Source: CAYMCQ01 sp964389025 (GTDB lineage: Bacteria; Verrucomicrobiota; Verrucomicrobiia; Limisphaerales; CAYMCQ01). From it: DNA of 64,000 nucleotides. The stretch is taken from positions 10,958-74,957 of the forward strand of contig CAYMCQ010000012.1 of assembly GCA_964389025.1 (NCBI GenBank), read 5' to 3'. The notes under the pieces were generated by a model, which worked only from the letters and a program-made list of their open reading frames with translations, searched no databases and was not told the DNA's origin. Within the stretch, counting starts at the first letter, position 1. Each line of letters starts with the position of its first letter. A program made the translations under genes and the position numbers. Below, in pieces: positions 24,498-33,476 of the stretch.

Positions 24498-26780
24498 TTA
24501 GTTCTCGCCCGGGTGATAGCTCCTTTCAGCTTGAGCAAGCACGTCCTTCCAGGCGAACGGCGATTCTTTGAACCGGCTTTTTGAAACGAGCGCCGCCTGA
24601 TCAAAAAAATGCGGGGAAGCCGGGTCGCTGCTCGTGCCGTATTGCAGCAGGGTCTTGGCGCGCACAAAACCCTTCCCGAACTCGAACACCGCCATGAAGC
24701 TATTGCCCACCACCGCGTAGTGTTTCTTGCGCGTGGCGCTGCCCGGAACCGCAGGCGTGTAATATTGGGTGAACGCCACTCCCACCGGGCCGGGCAAACC
24801 GGCGGTGGGCAGGCTCGGCAAAGTGTCATTGAACGGCACCAAGGCCAGGTCTGCTACATTGGCGTGTCGTTGCAGGCGGTGAACCTCACCCCAAGCAACT
24901 TTCCAATCGCCATACGTCTTCTTCAATTTCTCTGCCGCCGCGATCAGCGCCTTGAACTGCCCCTCGGGGTTGTTGATGAATTCCGGCTTCAAGCCCTCCC
25001 GCATCGCGCGACCCGCGCCGGCCAGTTCCTCATACCATTCGATGCACAAGCTCGCCTGCGTGGAGGTCTCACCGCCCCGGCAATCCCAATTCAGCAGATG
25101 GTTTAGAAACGGCTCCACCTGCGCGGCCAGCGCCGGGTCGGTCTTTTGCAATTTGGCGAATTCGGTTTTGAATTTCGGCAGCTCCGTCATCGCCCAGTAA
25201 ATGGTTGTGTCCAAACAAACCTCCTGCCACTTCTCGAAAGTGACGTCTTTGAGGTTGCGCAAAAGATAGCGCGCCATCTTTGCCCGGCGCTTGTCGTCGC
25301 TTTTCTCGCGCTCCTGGATCATGTAAGCCGGATAATCGCCGGGGAAAACGTTGCCGTCATCCGTGGTGGTGTAGGGAGTCTGGTTGCAATTCTGGACGAA
25401 GCCGGAAATCGGGTTGAGCACTTGCGGCAATTCCGACAAGGCATGGTAACCCTGCCATTCCGTGCGCGGATTGGAGCCATCCACCGGATTCTGCCAGTCG
25501 AAAGACCGCTCCCGTTTGGGAACGAGGCCATTGTAAATGTAGAGAATGTTCCCATCACCATCGGCATAGACCACGTTGTAGAAATGTTGTTCCATCGTTT
25601 CCATGGCCGCCTTGAATTCAGGCAGGTTGCGCGCCTTGAGCATGCGGATGGATTGACGGCCCATGAAAGCATCGCGAAATTTGGCGATGTTCACTGCAAC
25701 CTGCTTCGTGTCACTGAGCTTGTCGGCGATGGGGCCGTGATGCGTCTTGCGAAAAGTCACAGTGCGCTCCGTCATTTTCCCGCCGGTTTTAATTTTGATG
25801 GTGTCCTTCCACTCCGTGGCCGTGCGATGGCCCTCGCCATATTTGTAAGCGAGCGGGTTGGCAGGGTCGTCGAAAAGTTCCAGCCAGGAATCACAGGTGT
25901 CCGGCTTGTTCACGGTGAACGTCCAGCCGAGGTGTTCATTGTGGCCGATGGTTGGCAATGGACTGCCGAAGAAAGTGGCTCCGGAAAAATTCAGTCCCTC
26001 CCCGCTCCGCAAATGCGCTTCGTAGAACTGGCCAAACCCGTAATACGGCTGGTGCGGATTGGCGAAGAGCATCGTGGAGCCGTCCCGCGTCTTGCCGGGC
26101 GCGACGGCGTAGGCGTTGCTGCCGATAAGATCGCCGTCGTCGAGGCCACCGGTTTGCGCAAGAGCAGAGCCGGAGTCGCGCGGCGCCTGATAGAGCGCAC
26201 CGAGGGTGATATTTCTCCCAAATGCAAGCACATGCCACGGCTCGAAACGTTCGAGCAGGCGCAACCGGACGCGGGGATTTTTTTCGACATAATAGTTCAG
26301 GCCGGTTGTGAAAGCGGCGCACATGGCGCGGCTCTTCGGGTCCAACTTTTCAAAATCCTCCCGCGCCGTGCGTGGGATTTCGAACAGCCGGTTGAGCCGG
26401 TCTGCGGGGTAGGCTGCCTCCCCGTGCAATTCGCTGGCCCGTCCGAGGCCGGCCACGTATGACTCCTCGATCTGCCACAGGTAATCCTCGGCCTGACAAT
26501 AGGCGAAACCGAAGATGGCAGATTCATCCGTTGGCCCTTCAATGTGCGGCACTCCATGCCGGTCGCGGTGAATCGTCACGCTCCTGGCAAGCGCGACCGC
26601 GTCGAGGCCGGTGTTTGGAATTTTTTCGCTTTCGCCGACGGCCAAAAACGGAAGGATCAATCCGGCGACCAAAAGAAACCGCAACTGTTGAATAACGCTC
26701 GCCAAGGAGAAACGCCTCGATCTGGTGAGTAGAAAAAATCCATGAATGTTTCGGGCGATTCGTCTGTGCTCGTGGTGCAT
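24498..26780 (-). CDS. Penicillin acylase (Ntn-hydrolase) family protein
   Basis: A 760-residue precursor of an N-terminal-nucleophile amidase, matured by self-cleavage into two chains in the periplasm. A membrane/export segment lies at about 32-48, after a basic N-terminal stretch. A-chain blocks: RDRHGVPHIEGPTDESAIFGFAYCQAEDYLWQIE; cleavage site and nucleophile in LIGSNAYAVAPG (Ser 221); B-chain blocks FANPHQPYYGFGQFYEAHL, GWTFTVNKPD and a C-terminal GNSFMAVFEFG. Known substrates of the family include acyl-homoserine lactones, aculeacin and beta-lactams, and the sequence does not say which. The start could be internal. Confidence 0.88.
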   Translation of the reverse strand: MHHEHRRIARNIHGFFLLTRSRRFSLASVIQQLRFLLVAGLILPFLAVGESEKIPNTGLDAVALARSVTIHRDRHGVPHIEGPTDESAIFGFAYCQAEDYLWQIEESYVAGLGRASELHGEAAYPADRLNRLFEIPRTAREDFEKLDPKSRAMCAAFTTGLNYYVEKNPRVRLRLLERFEPWHVLAFGRNITLGALYQAPRDSGSALAQTGGLDDGDLIGSNAYAVAPGKTRDGSTMLFANPHQPYYGFGQFYEAHLRSGEGLNFSGATFFGSPLPTIGHNEHLGWTFTVNKPDTCDSWLELFDDPANPLAYKYGEGHRTATEWKDTIKIKTGGKMTERTVTFRKTHHGPIADKLSDTKQVAVNIAKFRDAFMGRQSIRMLKARNLPEFKAAMETMEQHFYNVVYADGDGNILYIYNGLVPKRERSFDWQNPVDGSNPRTEWQGYHALSELPQVLNPISGFVQNCNQTPYTTTDDGNVFPGDYPAYMIQEREKSDDKRRAKMARYLLRNLKDVTFEKWQEVCLDTTIYWAMTELPKFKTEFAKLQKTDPALAAQVEPFLNHLLNWDCRGGETSTQASLCIEWYEELAGAGRAMREGLKPEFINNPEGQFKALIAAAEKLKKTYGDWKVAWGEVHRLQRHANVADLALVPFNDTLPSLPTAGLPGPVGVAFTQYYTPAVPGSATRKKHYAVVGNSFMAVFEFGKGFVRAKTLLQYGTSSDPASPHFFDQAALVSKSRFKESPFAWKDVLAQAERSYHPGEN

Positions 26781-26860
26781 GGCGGATAGTTGATAGCGAA
26801 AATTCGCCGGTCGTCGAGCCTTTTGTGAAGCTCGAATGGATTCGCCGATAAGGGTTAGCG

Positions 26861-26995
26861 GTCAATAGCGAAAATAGATTTCCGGCAGCCGTCCTTTCTT
26901 TTCTTAAATGCTGTCTTGGTCATTTCTGGCGTTGCGAGCGCGGTGCTTCATGAATCCTCGCCCTTGAATTTTGGGACAATCGTAATACTCTAAAC
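26861..26995 (+). pseudogene. Orphan FRQP signal-peptide relic, copy 2
   Basis: Around 26868 a frame without ATG reads KIDFRQPSFLFLNAVLVIS then GVASAVLHESSPLNFG and stops at about 26993. It resembles the leader at 12190 in both DNA and protein. It lies in the gap between the divergent acylase and prepilin genes and has no body. Confidence 0.4.
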
Positions 26996-27005
26996 GACAC
27001 CCATC

Positions 27006-27893
27006 ATGAACATGACAACCAACCTTGGCGGCCGTTCGCCTGAAAGCTCGCTGGCTTTGCCGAATATTTTGATCGTCACTAATCGTAACACTGCGCATTC
27101 AGTCCGCCGCCAAATCCGCGTGGCTGCCGCCTTCACTCTCATCGAATTGCTCGTGGTCATCGCCATCATCGCGATTCTGGCGGCGATGTTGTTGCCAGCG
27201 CTGGCCAAGGCCAAGTCGAAGGCCGTGCAGGCGCATTGCGCGAGCAACCTCAAGCAATGGGGTGTCGCTTTGATGATGTATGCGGGCGACAACCGCGATT
27301 TCTTTCCAGACAACACCGGCGGCAGCGGTTTTGCATGGATGGGGCCGAATTTGAACACCAACTTTTATCCTGCGTATCTTTATCCCAATCGGCATGGAAC
27401 CACCGCCAGTCAGCGGAACAAGCAGGATGTGCTGTATTGCCCGACTGACGAATGGCATCGCGCTTACGAAGCTGTCAACGGTGTGGTGACGCTCATCGGC
27501 TACCAGTTCCTGCCGGGCCGCACCGCTGTGCAATGGCCGGACTACAATTCAGAGGGCCTGGCCGAGTGGGTTTATCGCAAGAAAATGGGCGGTTCTTACC
27601 GGCGCGCGCCAGTGATGATTGACAAGATGCAGGCCTTGGGATCGGGTCCCGCTGCGATCTCGAGTTGGTCGGCCAAAACGGGCGGGATCACAGTTCCCAC
27701 TGCCAACCACCGCGCTGCGTCGCTTGTGCCGGTCGGGGGCAACTTCCTTTACGAAGATGGAAGTGTCTCCTGGCGGAAGTTCAGCGTTGCGAATTACCGC
27801 GGCACAATTGACGTTGGCAGCAAGTCAAGTGGCTGGGGTGGTTTTCTACCGGCCGGCGGATCTGACCCGTGGACCGTGGTGAGGAAAAGGTAA
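27006..27893 (+). CDS. Prepilin-like secreted protein, long leader
   Basis: A 295-residue relative of the protein at 9792. The type III leader is unusually long (about 41 residues, ending RIRVAA) before [17 protein letters not shown], and the residue at -1 is Ala rather than the usual Gly; a later start is possible. After the hydrophobic helix come [23 protein letters not shown], the cysteine region [11 protein letters not shown], and the C-terminal [13 protein letters not shown] block that replaces the H-x-DG form. Its stop codon lies inside a heptad repeat (27887-27943). Probably a surface pseudopilin; role unknown. Confidence 0.85.
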   Translation: MNMTTNLGGRSPESSLALPNILIVTNRNTAHSVRRQIRVAAAFTLIELLVVIAIIAILAAMLLPALAKAKSKAVQAHCASNLKQWGVALMMYAGDNRDFFPDNTGGSGFAWMGPNLNTNFYPAYLYPNRHGTTASQRNKQDVLYCPTDEWHRAYEAVNGVVTLIGYQFLPGRTAVQWPDYNSEGLAEWVYRKKMGGSYRRAPVMIDKMQALGSGPAAISSWSAKTGGITVPTANHRAASLVPVGGNFLYEDGSVSWRKFSVANYRGTIDVGSKSSGWGGFLPAGGSDPWTVVRKR

Positions 27894-27943
27894 AAGGTAA
27901 AAGGAAGACTGAAGTCGCACGACTTTTTACTTTTTACTTTTTC
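27887..27943. repeat. Heptad inverted element between two genes
   Basis: Left arm of aaaaggt units, right arm of ctttttacttttta units, with agactgaagtcgcacga between. It supplies the TAA stop of the prepilin-like gene and ends just before the membrane-protein start. It could act as a transcription terminator or hairpin. Confidence 0.7.
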
Positions 27944-27966
27944 CACGCCGCTGAAATACTGGCGCA

Positions 27967-29580
27967 ATGATAACCACTGAAGAAAAGTTTGCGTCCGGCA
28001 ATGGTCCCGCCGAGGCGGGACCGGGACTTTTGTGTGTCATCTGGGTCGGGCTTTCGCTCTCGATCGGCTGGGGCATTCGCGGCAACTTCGGCCACGAATA
28101 CGGCGCGATGATCCCCGGCATGTTGGCCACGCTGGCGGCTGTGCTTCTTTCCGGACGCAGCGACTGGCATCGGCGGGGCGCGTTCTTCGCTTTCTTCGGC
28201 GCGCTCGGCTGGTCGTTCGGCGGCAGCATCTCCTACATGCAAGTCATAGCTTACACACACTCGGGTCATTCCGGGTCGCAGCTTTACGGATTTGCCTGTC
28301 TCTTCGTGATCGGTTTTCTCTGGGCGGCGATGGGCGGGGCGGGAGCGGCGTTGCCGGCGTTTCTGACTCGCGAACGGCTCACGGAATTCTTCGCGCCACT
28401 GACGGTGGTGTTCGCCGCGTGGACGCTCCAGGATTTCGCCGTTGGAAAATGGTTTCCAGAGAACCCGGCGTTTCGCCATGAAAACATTCTTTACTGGTAT
28501 GACACGGATTGGCTCGCGGCACTGGTGGCCATCGTGGCCGTGCTCGTGCTGGCGCTGGTCCGCCGGCGACTCGACTCCGCGTCGTCGCTCATCCTGCACA
28601 TGGCGATTGGCTGGTGGGTGGCTTTCCTGGTGCTCGTGAATCTACTCGGCCTGCGCATGACGCCGCCGCGGGGAGACAGTTGGTCCGGCTGCGTTGGGAT
28701 GGTCATCGGCATGTGGGTCTATTTCCAGCGGCGTGGTTTGACGGGATTGACGTTTGCCTCCGTCCTTTGTGGCTTGATCGGCGGGTTTGGTTTCGCCACG
28801 GGACAGTTGTTCAAACTCCTCGAAGTCTCCACCGGCCTGCAAACCAACTGGCACAGCGTCCTCGAACAATCTTACGGATTCATCAACGGCGTGGGGCTCG
28901 CCGTCGCGTTGTTCTGGGTCGCGCGGCACGCGCCGAAGACCACGGACGAACCGCCCGTGCGACGATGGACCGAATCCTACGCCGCGTTTTTCGTCCTGCT
29001 CGTGCTGACCTACATCAACCTGACCAAGAATCCGGAAGACTGGGTGAAAGCGAAGGCGATGCCCGAGACGCTCTATGGGCTTTCGGCGAATATGTGGTTC
29101 AATCTGGCCTACGCTGTCCTCGCGTCCGCCTTTCTGGCGCTGCTGATGATTCATCGGAAAAGGCCGCTGCCGATTTTGTCCGCAAGCTGGCTGGCGCGCG
29201 GCCAGGGGCTGTATCTGGTTTTTCTTTGGGTCATGGTCATCGGCAATTTCGAGCGCGCGCTCGTATCGTTCGCGCCGCAACGGTTGGTCACCGAGGGCGT
29301 CATTTTCCTGAACGCGGCGCTTTGCACGGTGGGAATTTTTCTTAGCGCGCCTGGCACGGGTCGCCAACTGCCCGGCGAAGGATTCGGCTGGTCTGGGTTG
29401 CTTCGCAAAACGGTGGCGGTGGGGCTCGTGGCGGGAGCGTTGTCCGTGTTGGCCGACTGGGCGGTGGTGCGCGGAGTTTTCGGCGACAGCTTCGTCGCTC
29501 ATGCGGGCAAACACATTCGCTTCGGTCCTGACGCCACCGCGACGAAGGAGAAACCAAAACCGGGCGTGACTCACCCTTGA
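27967..29580 (+). CDS. Polytopic membrane protein of unknown function
   Basis: A 537-residue protein with roughly twelve hydrophobic segments, for example LLCVIWVGLSLSIGWGI, LFVIGFLWAAMGGAGAAL, WLAALVAIVAVLVLALV, LILHMAIGWWVAFLVLVNLL and FFVLLVLTYINL. Polar conserved-looking motifs include GIRGNFGHEYGAMIPG and AYTHSGHSGSQLYGF, with His and Glu that could bind substrate or metal. I do not recognise the family. A perfect 20-bp palindrome (ggtcccgccgaggcgggacc, 28003-28022) is read in frame as GPAEAGP near the N terminus. Convergent with the ETF-quinone operon. Confidence 0.8.
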   Translation: MITTEEKFASGNGPAEAGPGLLCVIWVGLSLSIGWGIRGNFGHEYGAMIPGMLATLAAVLLSGRSDWHRRGAFFAFFGALGWSFGGSISYMQVIAYTHSGHSGSQLYGFACLFVIGFLWAAMGGAGAALPAFLTRERLTEFFAPLTVVFAAWTLQDFAVGKWFPENPAFRHENILYWYDTDWLAALVAIVAVLVLALVRRRLDSASSLILHMAIGWWVAFLVLVNLLGLRMTPPRGDSWSGCVGMVIGMWVYFQRRGLTGLTFASVLCGLIGGFGFATGQLFKLLEVSTGLQTNWHSVLEQSYGFINGVGLAVALFWVARHAPKTTDEPPVRRWTESYAAFFVLLVLTYINLTKNPEDWVKAKAMPETLYGLSANMWFNLAYAVLASAFLALLMIHRKRPLPILSASWLARGQGLYLVFLWVMVIGNFERALVSFAPQRLVTEGVIFLNAALCTVGIFLSAPGTGRQLPGEGFGWSGLLRKTVAVGLVAGALSVLADWAVVRGVFGDSFVAHAGKHIRFGPDATATKEKPKPGVTHP

Positions 29581-29639
29581 GGTGGTTTCATTGCGGATTG
29601 CCCGTCCTTCGAGCAGCCCACTGGAGGGTGGAGGATTTG

Positions 29640-31703
29640 TTAAATCCCCAGCCGTTCGACGAGAAGTTCTGCCACGTCCATGACGCGCGCGGAATCGCTT
29701 TGAGCCGCGACGCCGTCCGTCATCATCGTGAGGCAGAAGGGGCAGCCGACGGCCACGGTTTTTGCGCCGGTGTCCAGAGCTTCCTTGGCGCGCACGGTGG
29801 AGACGCGCTTCTTCGGGTCTTCCTCCATCCACATGCGACCGCCGCCCGCGCCGCAGCAAAATGTTTTTTCCCGGTTGCGCAGCATCTCGCGCAAGTCGGT
29901 CGCTGCGCCCGTTGCGCCCAACGCCGAGGCCAGCACTTCGCGCGGCGCGGCGTGAATGCCATTGACTCGCGCCAGATAACACGGGTCGTGATATGTCACC
30001 GCGCCGGAGCTGGTTTGATCATTGCCGCCTGGAACTTTCAACCGGCCATCCTTGATGAGCTGGGAAATGAATTGCGTGTGATGAATCACTTCGTATTGGC
30101 CGCCGAACTGCGAGTAATCCTTGAGCAGACTGTTCAGGCAATGCGGGCAGTGCGCGAGGATTTTGCGGACGTTGTATTTGGCGAGCGTTGCAATGTTCGC
30201 CTGGGCCAGTTCTTGGAATAAAAATTCGTCGCCTAGCCGCCGCGCGGATTCGCCGGTGCATTTTTCTTCACGTCCGAGGATGGCGAAATTCACGCCCGCC
30301 TGCTTCAACAATTTCACCACGGAACGCGCCACGCGTTGCGCCCGGCGGTCATACGAACCGGCGCAGCCGATCCAGTAGAGCACTTCAAAACTTGGGTTCT
30401 CTTTGACGGTTGGCGCGCCCAAACCTTCCGACCAGTTCGGGCGATCCACCGCGGGCAAGCCCCACGGATTGGAACTGGATTGCATCCGGCGCAACGCCAT
30501 CGCCGCCGTGCCGCTCAACGTGCCTTCGCCCACGCGATTGCGGCGCAGATCGGTGATCATCGTGAGCGGATCAATCCGCACCGGGCAGACGCCGACACAC
30601 GCGCTGCACGCCGTGCAAGACCAGAGAGTTTCCGCGTGGATCGTGTCGTCGTGGAGCGCGAGCCTGGGTGAATTTGAATTTGTCGCCCGCGCAGTCAGCG
30701 ACAAAGTCATCAACCGCTTCAAATCTTGAACGACGCGTTTTGGCGACAACGGTTTGTCCGTGGCATGAGCCGGACACGCGTCCTCGCAACGCCCGCACTC
30801 CATGCAGGCGTCCATGCTGAGAAGTTGTTGTTGATTGAAATGCGTGATGGCGCTGACACCGACGCGTTCCGTCTTTTCCACTTCCTCCATCGTCACCGGC
30901 ACAAGCTTCCCAAGCACCGGTTGCGCGAAGAACAGATTGAGCGGCCCGGCGATTATGTGAAGGAGCCGCGTGTAGGGAATTGAAGCGATGAAACCAAACA
31001 CCTGCACGGCATGAAGCCACCAGACGGCCAGATGGGCGGAACGCGCGCCCGCTTCCGTCAATCCGGAAAACCACTTCGAGACCAACAGGCCGACCGGTGA
31101 ACACTGGGCTGCGATGCCGGTTGGCTGCTGCCAGACCATGCGCAGCCCTTCGACCAGATAGCCCGTGACGCCCATGCCCATCAACGAAATGATCACATAC
31201 CAGTCCGTCGCTCGATGACCGACACTGGCCGGCCGCCGTGTCCGCCGCCAGAAAAACCAGATGCAACCCGCCAGAAACAGCAGCCCGAACACATCCAGCG
31301 TGAACTCGTAAATGACATAGTAACTTCCTTTGTGGAACTTCAGCGCATCCGAAATGCCCGAAGCCAGATGATCAATCTCCAACAGCGTCGTGCCGAGAAA
31401 CAGCATCATAAATCCGGCAAACAAGGAGATGTGCGCCCAGCTTGCCAGCCCCCGGCCCCGCACGCGCTTTTGTCCCAATCCTTCCACCAACAACCGCCGC
31501 GCGCCGGGTTTCAGTTTGGCCCAAATCTGCCGGAGGTTGCCGGCGACCAATTGCTTGACGCTGATCGGCGTCCCTTGCCGCCACAACTTGAACCGCCGCC
31601 AAATCCCGTAGGCGAACACCGCCATCGTCAGCACCGTCAGGCAATAGAAAATGATCTGCGACGAGTGCGGGATGTTGCCGAAAGTTTCGCGGGTGGGTTG
31701 CAT
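29640..31703 (-). CDS. Membrane Fe-S ETF:quinone oxidoreductase (HdrD/NarI-like)
   Basis: A 687-residue protein passing electrons from reduced ETF to the (mena)quinone pool. The N-terminal half has several membrane helices of nitrate-reductase-gamma type with His residues for b haem. Two [4Fe-4S] motifs follow: CMECGRCEDACP and CTACSACVGVCP. Then two CCG domains like heterodisulfide reductase D: CAGSYDRRAQRVARS with AHCPHCLNSLLKDY, and YHDPCYLARVNG with FCCGAGGGRMWMEED. Last gene of the acyl-CoA dehydrogenase-FadN-thiolase-EtfBA run, 24 bases after etfA, which supports its partner. Proteins of this layout are known as ETF:menaquinone oxidoreductases. Confidence 0.88.
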   Translation of the reverse strand: MQPTRETFGNIPHSSQIIFYCLTVLTMAVFAYGIWRRFKLWRQGTPISVKQLVAGNLRQIWAKLKPGARRLLVEGLGQKRVRGRGLASWAHISLFAGFMMLFLGTTLLEIDHLASGISDALKFHKGSYYVIYEFTLDVFGLLFLAGCIWFFWRRTRRPASVGHRATDWYVIISLMGMGVTGYLVEGLRMVWQQPTGIAAQCSPVGLLVSKWFSGLTEAGARSAHLAVWWLHAVQVFGFIASIPYTRLLHIIAGPLNLFFAQPVLGKLVPVTMEEVEKTERVGVSAITHFNQQQLLSMDACMECGRCEDACPAHATDKPLSPKRVVQDLKRLMTLSLTARATNSNSPRLALHDDTIHAETLWSCTACSACVGVCPVRIDPLTMITDLRRNRVGEGTLSGTAAMALRRMQSSSNPWGLPAVDRPNWSEGLGAPTVKENPSFEVLYWIGCAGSYDRRAQRVARSVVKLLKQAGVNFAILGREEKCTGESARRLGDEFLFQELAQANIATLAKYNVRKILAHCPHCLNSLLKDYSQFGGQYEVIHHTQFISQLIKDGRLKVPGGNDQTSSGAVTYHDPCYLARVNGIHAAPREVLASALGATGAATDLREMLRNREKTFCCGAGGGRMWMEEDPKKRVSTVRAKEALDTGAKTVAVGCPFCLTMMTDGVAAQSDSARVMDVAELLVERLGI

Positions 31704-31727
31704 TTGTTTGAAACCAGCCGGATGAAA

Positions 31728-32699
31728 TTATTTTTTTAACCTTGCCATCAACTCCGGCACGACCTGATAAACGTCGCCGACCAGACCGTAATCCGCCACT
31801 TCAAAGATCGGCGCTTCGGCGTCCTTGTTGATCGCGACGATGACTTTGGTGTCTTTCATGCCGGCCATGTGTTGAATGGCGCCGGAGATGCCGACGGCAA
31901 TGTAAAGCTCCGGGGCAACTATTTTTCCAGTCTGCCCGACCTGCAAAGAGTTCGGTGTGATGCCCGAATCCACCAGCGCGCGGGACGAGCCGACCGCGCC
32001 GCCCAGCACATCCGCCAGGCCGCCGACCAACCGTTCAAAGTCCTCGGCGTTCTTGAGCGCACGTCCGCCGGAGACGACGACCCGCGCCTCGGTTGAGTCA
32101 GGCCGACCGGCGACTTTCGCTTCGCGCCCCACGTATTCGATTTGCGACGGCAGTTTGGTCGCGTCAATGGCGACGGGAATGACGGGTGAAGTTTCCGCAG
32201 TTTTGGGTGGCGGCGCAAACGCCGCCGAACGCACGGTAAGAAACTTCAATGCGCCGTCCAGTTTCACGGTGGCAATGACATTGCCCGCGAACATGACTCG
32301 TTTGAAAATGAAATCGCTGCTGTCAGGACGCACATCAACCACGTCGCTGACCATGCCGGCGTCGAGCAACGCGGCGGCGCGCGGCAGAACGTCCTTGCTG
32401 AAAGTTGAAGCCGCTCCCACGACCATCGTGGCGTTTTGCGCGCGCGCCACTTCGTGAATGACGTGCGCATACTTATCGGCAAGGGGTTTTTTGAGAGCGG
32501 CGTGGTCCGCAACCAGCACTGAGGCCGCTCCGTAACCGCGCAGCAATTCCACGGCGGCGGAGATGCTTTCGCCCAAAATCAAAACTTCATACGAGCCGCC
32601 CGTTTCCGCGCAGACTTTGTGCGCAAAGCCCATGGCCGCAAGCGTGGCGAGTTTAAGCTGGCCGTCGTCGTGTTCGGCTATGACAAGAATTTTGGGCAT
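31728..32699 (-). CDS. etfA: Electron transfer flavoprotein alpha subunit
   Basis: A 323-residue FAD-binding ETF subunit. The N-terminal domain (ILVIAEHDDGQLK) is followed by the C-terminal FAD domain with VVSGGRALKN, GAVGSSRALVDSG, QVGQTGKIVAPELYIAVGIS and INKDAEAPIFEVADYG. It takes electrons from acyl-CoA dehydrogenase with EtfB and hands them to the membrane oxidoreductase encoded next. It starts 5 bases after etfB. Confidence 0.95.
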   Translation of the reverse strand: MPKILVIAEHDDGQLKLATLAAMGFAHKVCAETGGSYEVLILGESISAAVELLRGYGAASVLVADHAALKKPLADKYAHVIHEVARAQNATMVVGAASTFSKDVLPRAAALLDAGMVSDVVDVRPDSSDFIFKRVMFAGNVIATVKLDGALKFLTVRSAAFAPPPKTAETSPVIPVAIDATKLPSQIEYVGREAKVAGRPDSTEARVVVSGGRALKNAEDFERLVGGLADVLGGAVGSSRALVDSGITPNSLQVGQTGKIVAPELYIAVGISGAIQHMAGMKDTKVIVAINKDAEAPIFEVADYGLVGDVYQVVPELMARLKK

Positions 32700-32704
32700 T
32701 GCAG

Positions 32705-33460
32705 TCAGATAACTTTTGCTTCGTTTTTCAATTTGTCCACGAGTTCATCCACGGTCTTGACCCGCACGCCGGCTTTGCGTTTCGGCGGCGATTCGAGGGC
32801 GAGAACCTGGGTGCGCGAAGCGATGTTGATTCCCAAACCGGCCACGGCGATTTCTTCCAGCGGCTTTTTCTTCGCCTTCATGATGCCGGGCAGCGAAACG
32901 TAGCGCGGTTCGTTGAGACGCAGGTCGGTGGTGATGATGGCGGGCAGCTTGACCGTGACGGTTTCAATGCCCGCATCCGTTTCGCGGCCGCAGCGCGCGC
33001 GCGTGTTGTCATCCAACAATTCCAGTTTGGAAACGAACGTCGCCTGGCCGACTCCTAGCAACGCGGCCAGCATCTGGCCGGCCTGGTTCGAGTCATCGTC
33101 AATAGCCTGCTTGCCCATGAGGACGAAATCCGGCTTCTCGCGCTGATAAACTGCGGCAAGAATTTTGGCGATGGCAAGCGAGTCCGGGTTTTCGGAAGTC
33201 CTGACCAGCAACGCGCGATCCGCACCCATCGCCAACCCCACGCGCAACTGCTCCACGCATTCGTCGCCGCCAACGCTGATGACGACGATGTCAATTTCGC
33301 CGAGCTTTTCCTCGATGCGCAACGCCTCCTCCAGCGCAATGGCATCGAAGGGGTTCACGGCGAACTTCACCCCATCAAGCTCGATGCCAGAGCCGTCGGG
33401 TTTGAGGCGGATTTTTGTGTCGGGATCGGGCACCCGTTTGAGCGGCACTAGAATTTTCAA
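32705..33460 (-). CDS. etfB: Electron transfer flavoprotein beta subunit (TTG start)
   Basis: A 251-residue ETF beta subunit: KILVPLKRVPDPDTKIRL, FAVNPFDAIALEEALR, LMGKQAIDDDSNQAGQMLAALL and MKAKKKPLEEI. I choose the TTG at 33460 because family members begin at MKILVPLKRV and GAGGAC sits a few bases upstream. The ATG at 33493 would add 11 residues and overlap the thiolase C terminus. Between thiolase and etfA in the beta-oxidation operon. Confidence 0.93.
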   Translation of the reverse strand: MKILVPLKRVPDPDTKIRLKPDGSGIELDGVKFAVNPFDAIALEEALRIEEKLGEIDIVVISVGGDECVEQLRVGLAMGADRALLVRTSENPDSLAIAKILAAVYQREKPDFVLMGKQAIDDDSNQAGQMLAALLGVGQATFVSKLELLDDNTRARCGRETDAGIETVTVKLPAIITTDLRLNEPRYVSLPGIMKAKKKPLEEIAVAGLGINIASRTQVLALESPPKRKAGVRVKTVDELVDKLKNEAKVI

Positions 33461-33476
33461 TTCGTCCTCGCTTGAT

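Noticed and set aside
25146..26462. Long plus-strand frame opposite the acylase gene
   Set aside because: Antisense shadow; no motif, while the minus strand encodes the acylase.
24498..26780. Beta-lactam resistance or quorum-quenching gene
   Set aside because: Family membership does not fix the substrate and there is no supporting neighbour.
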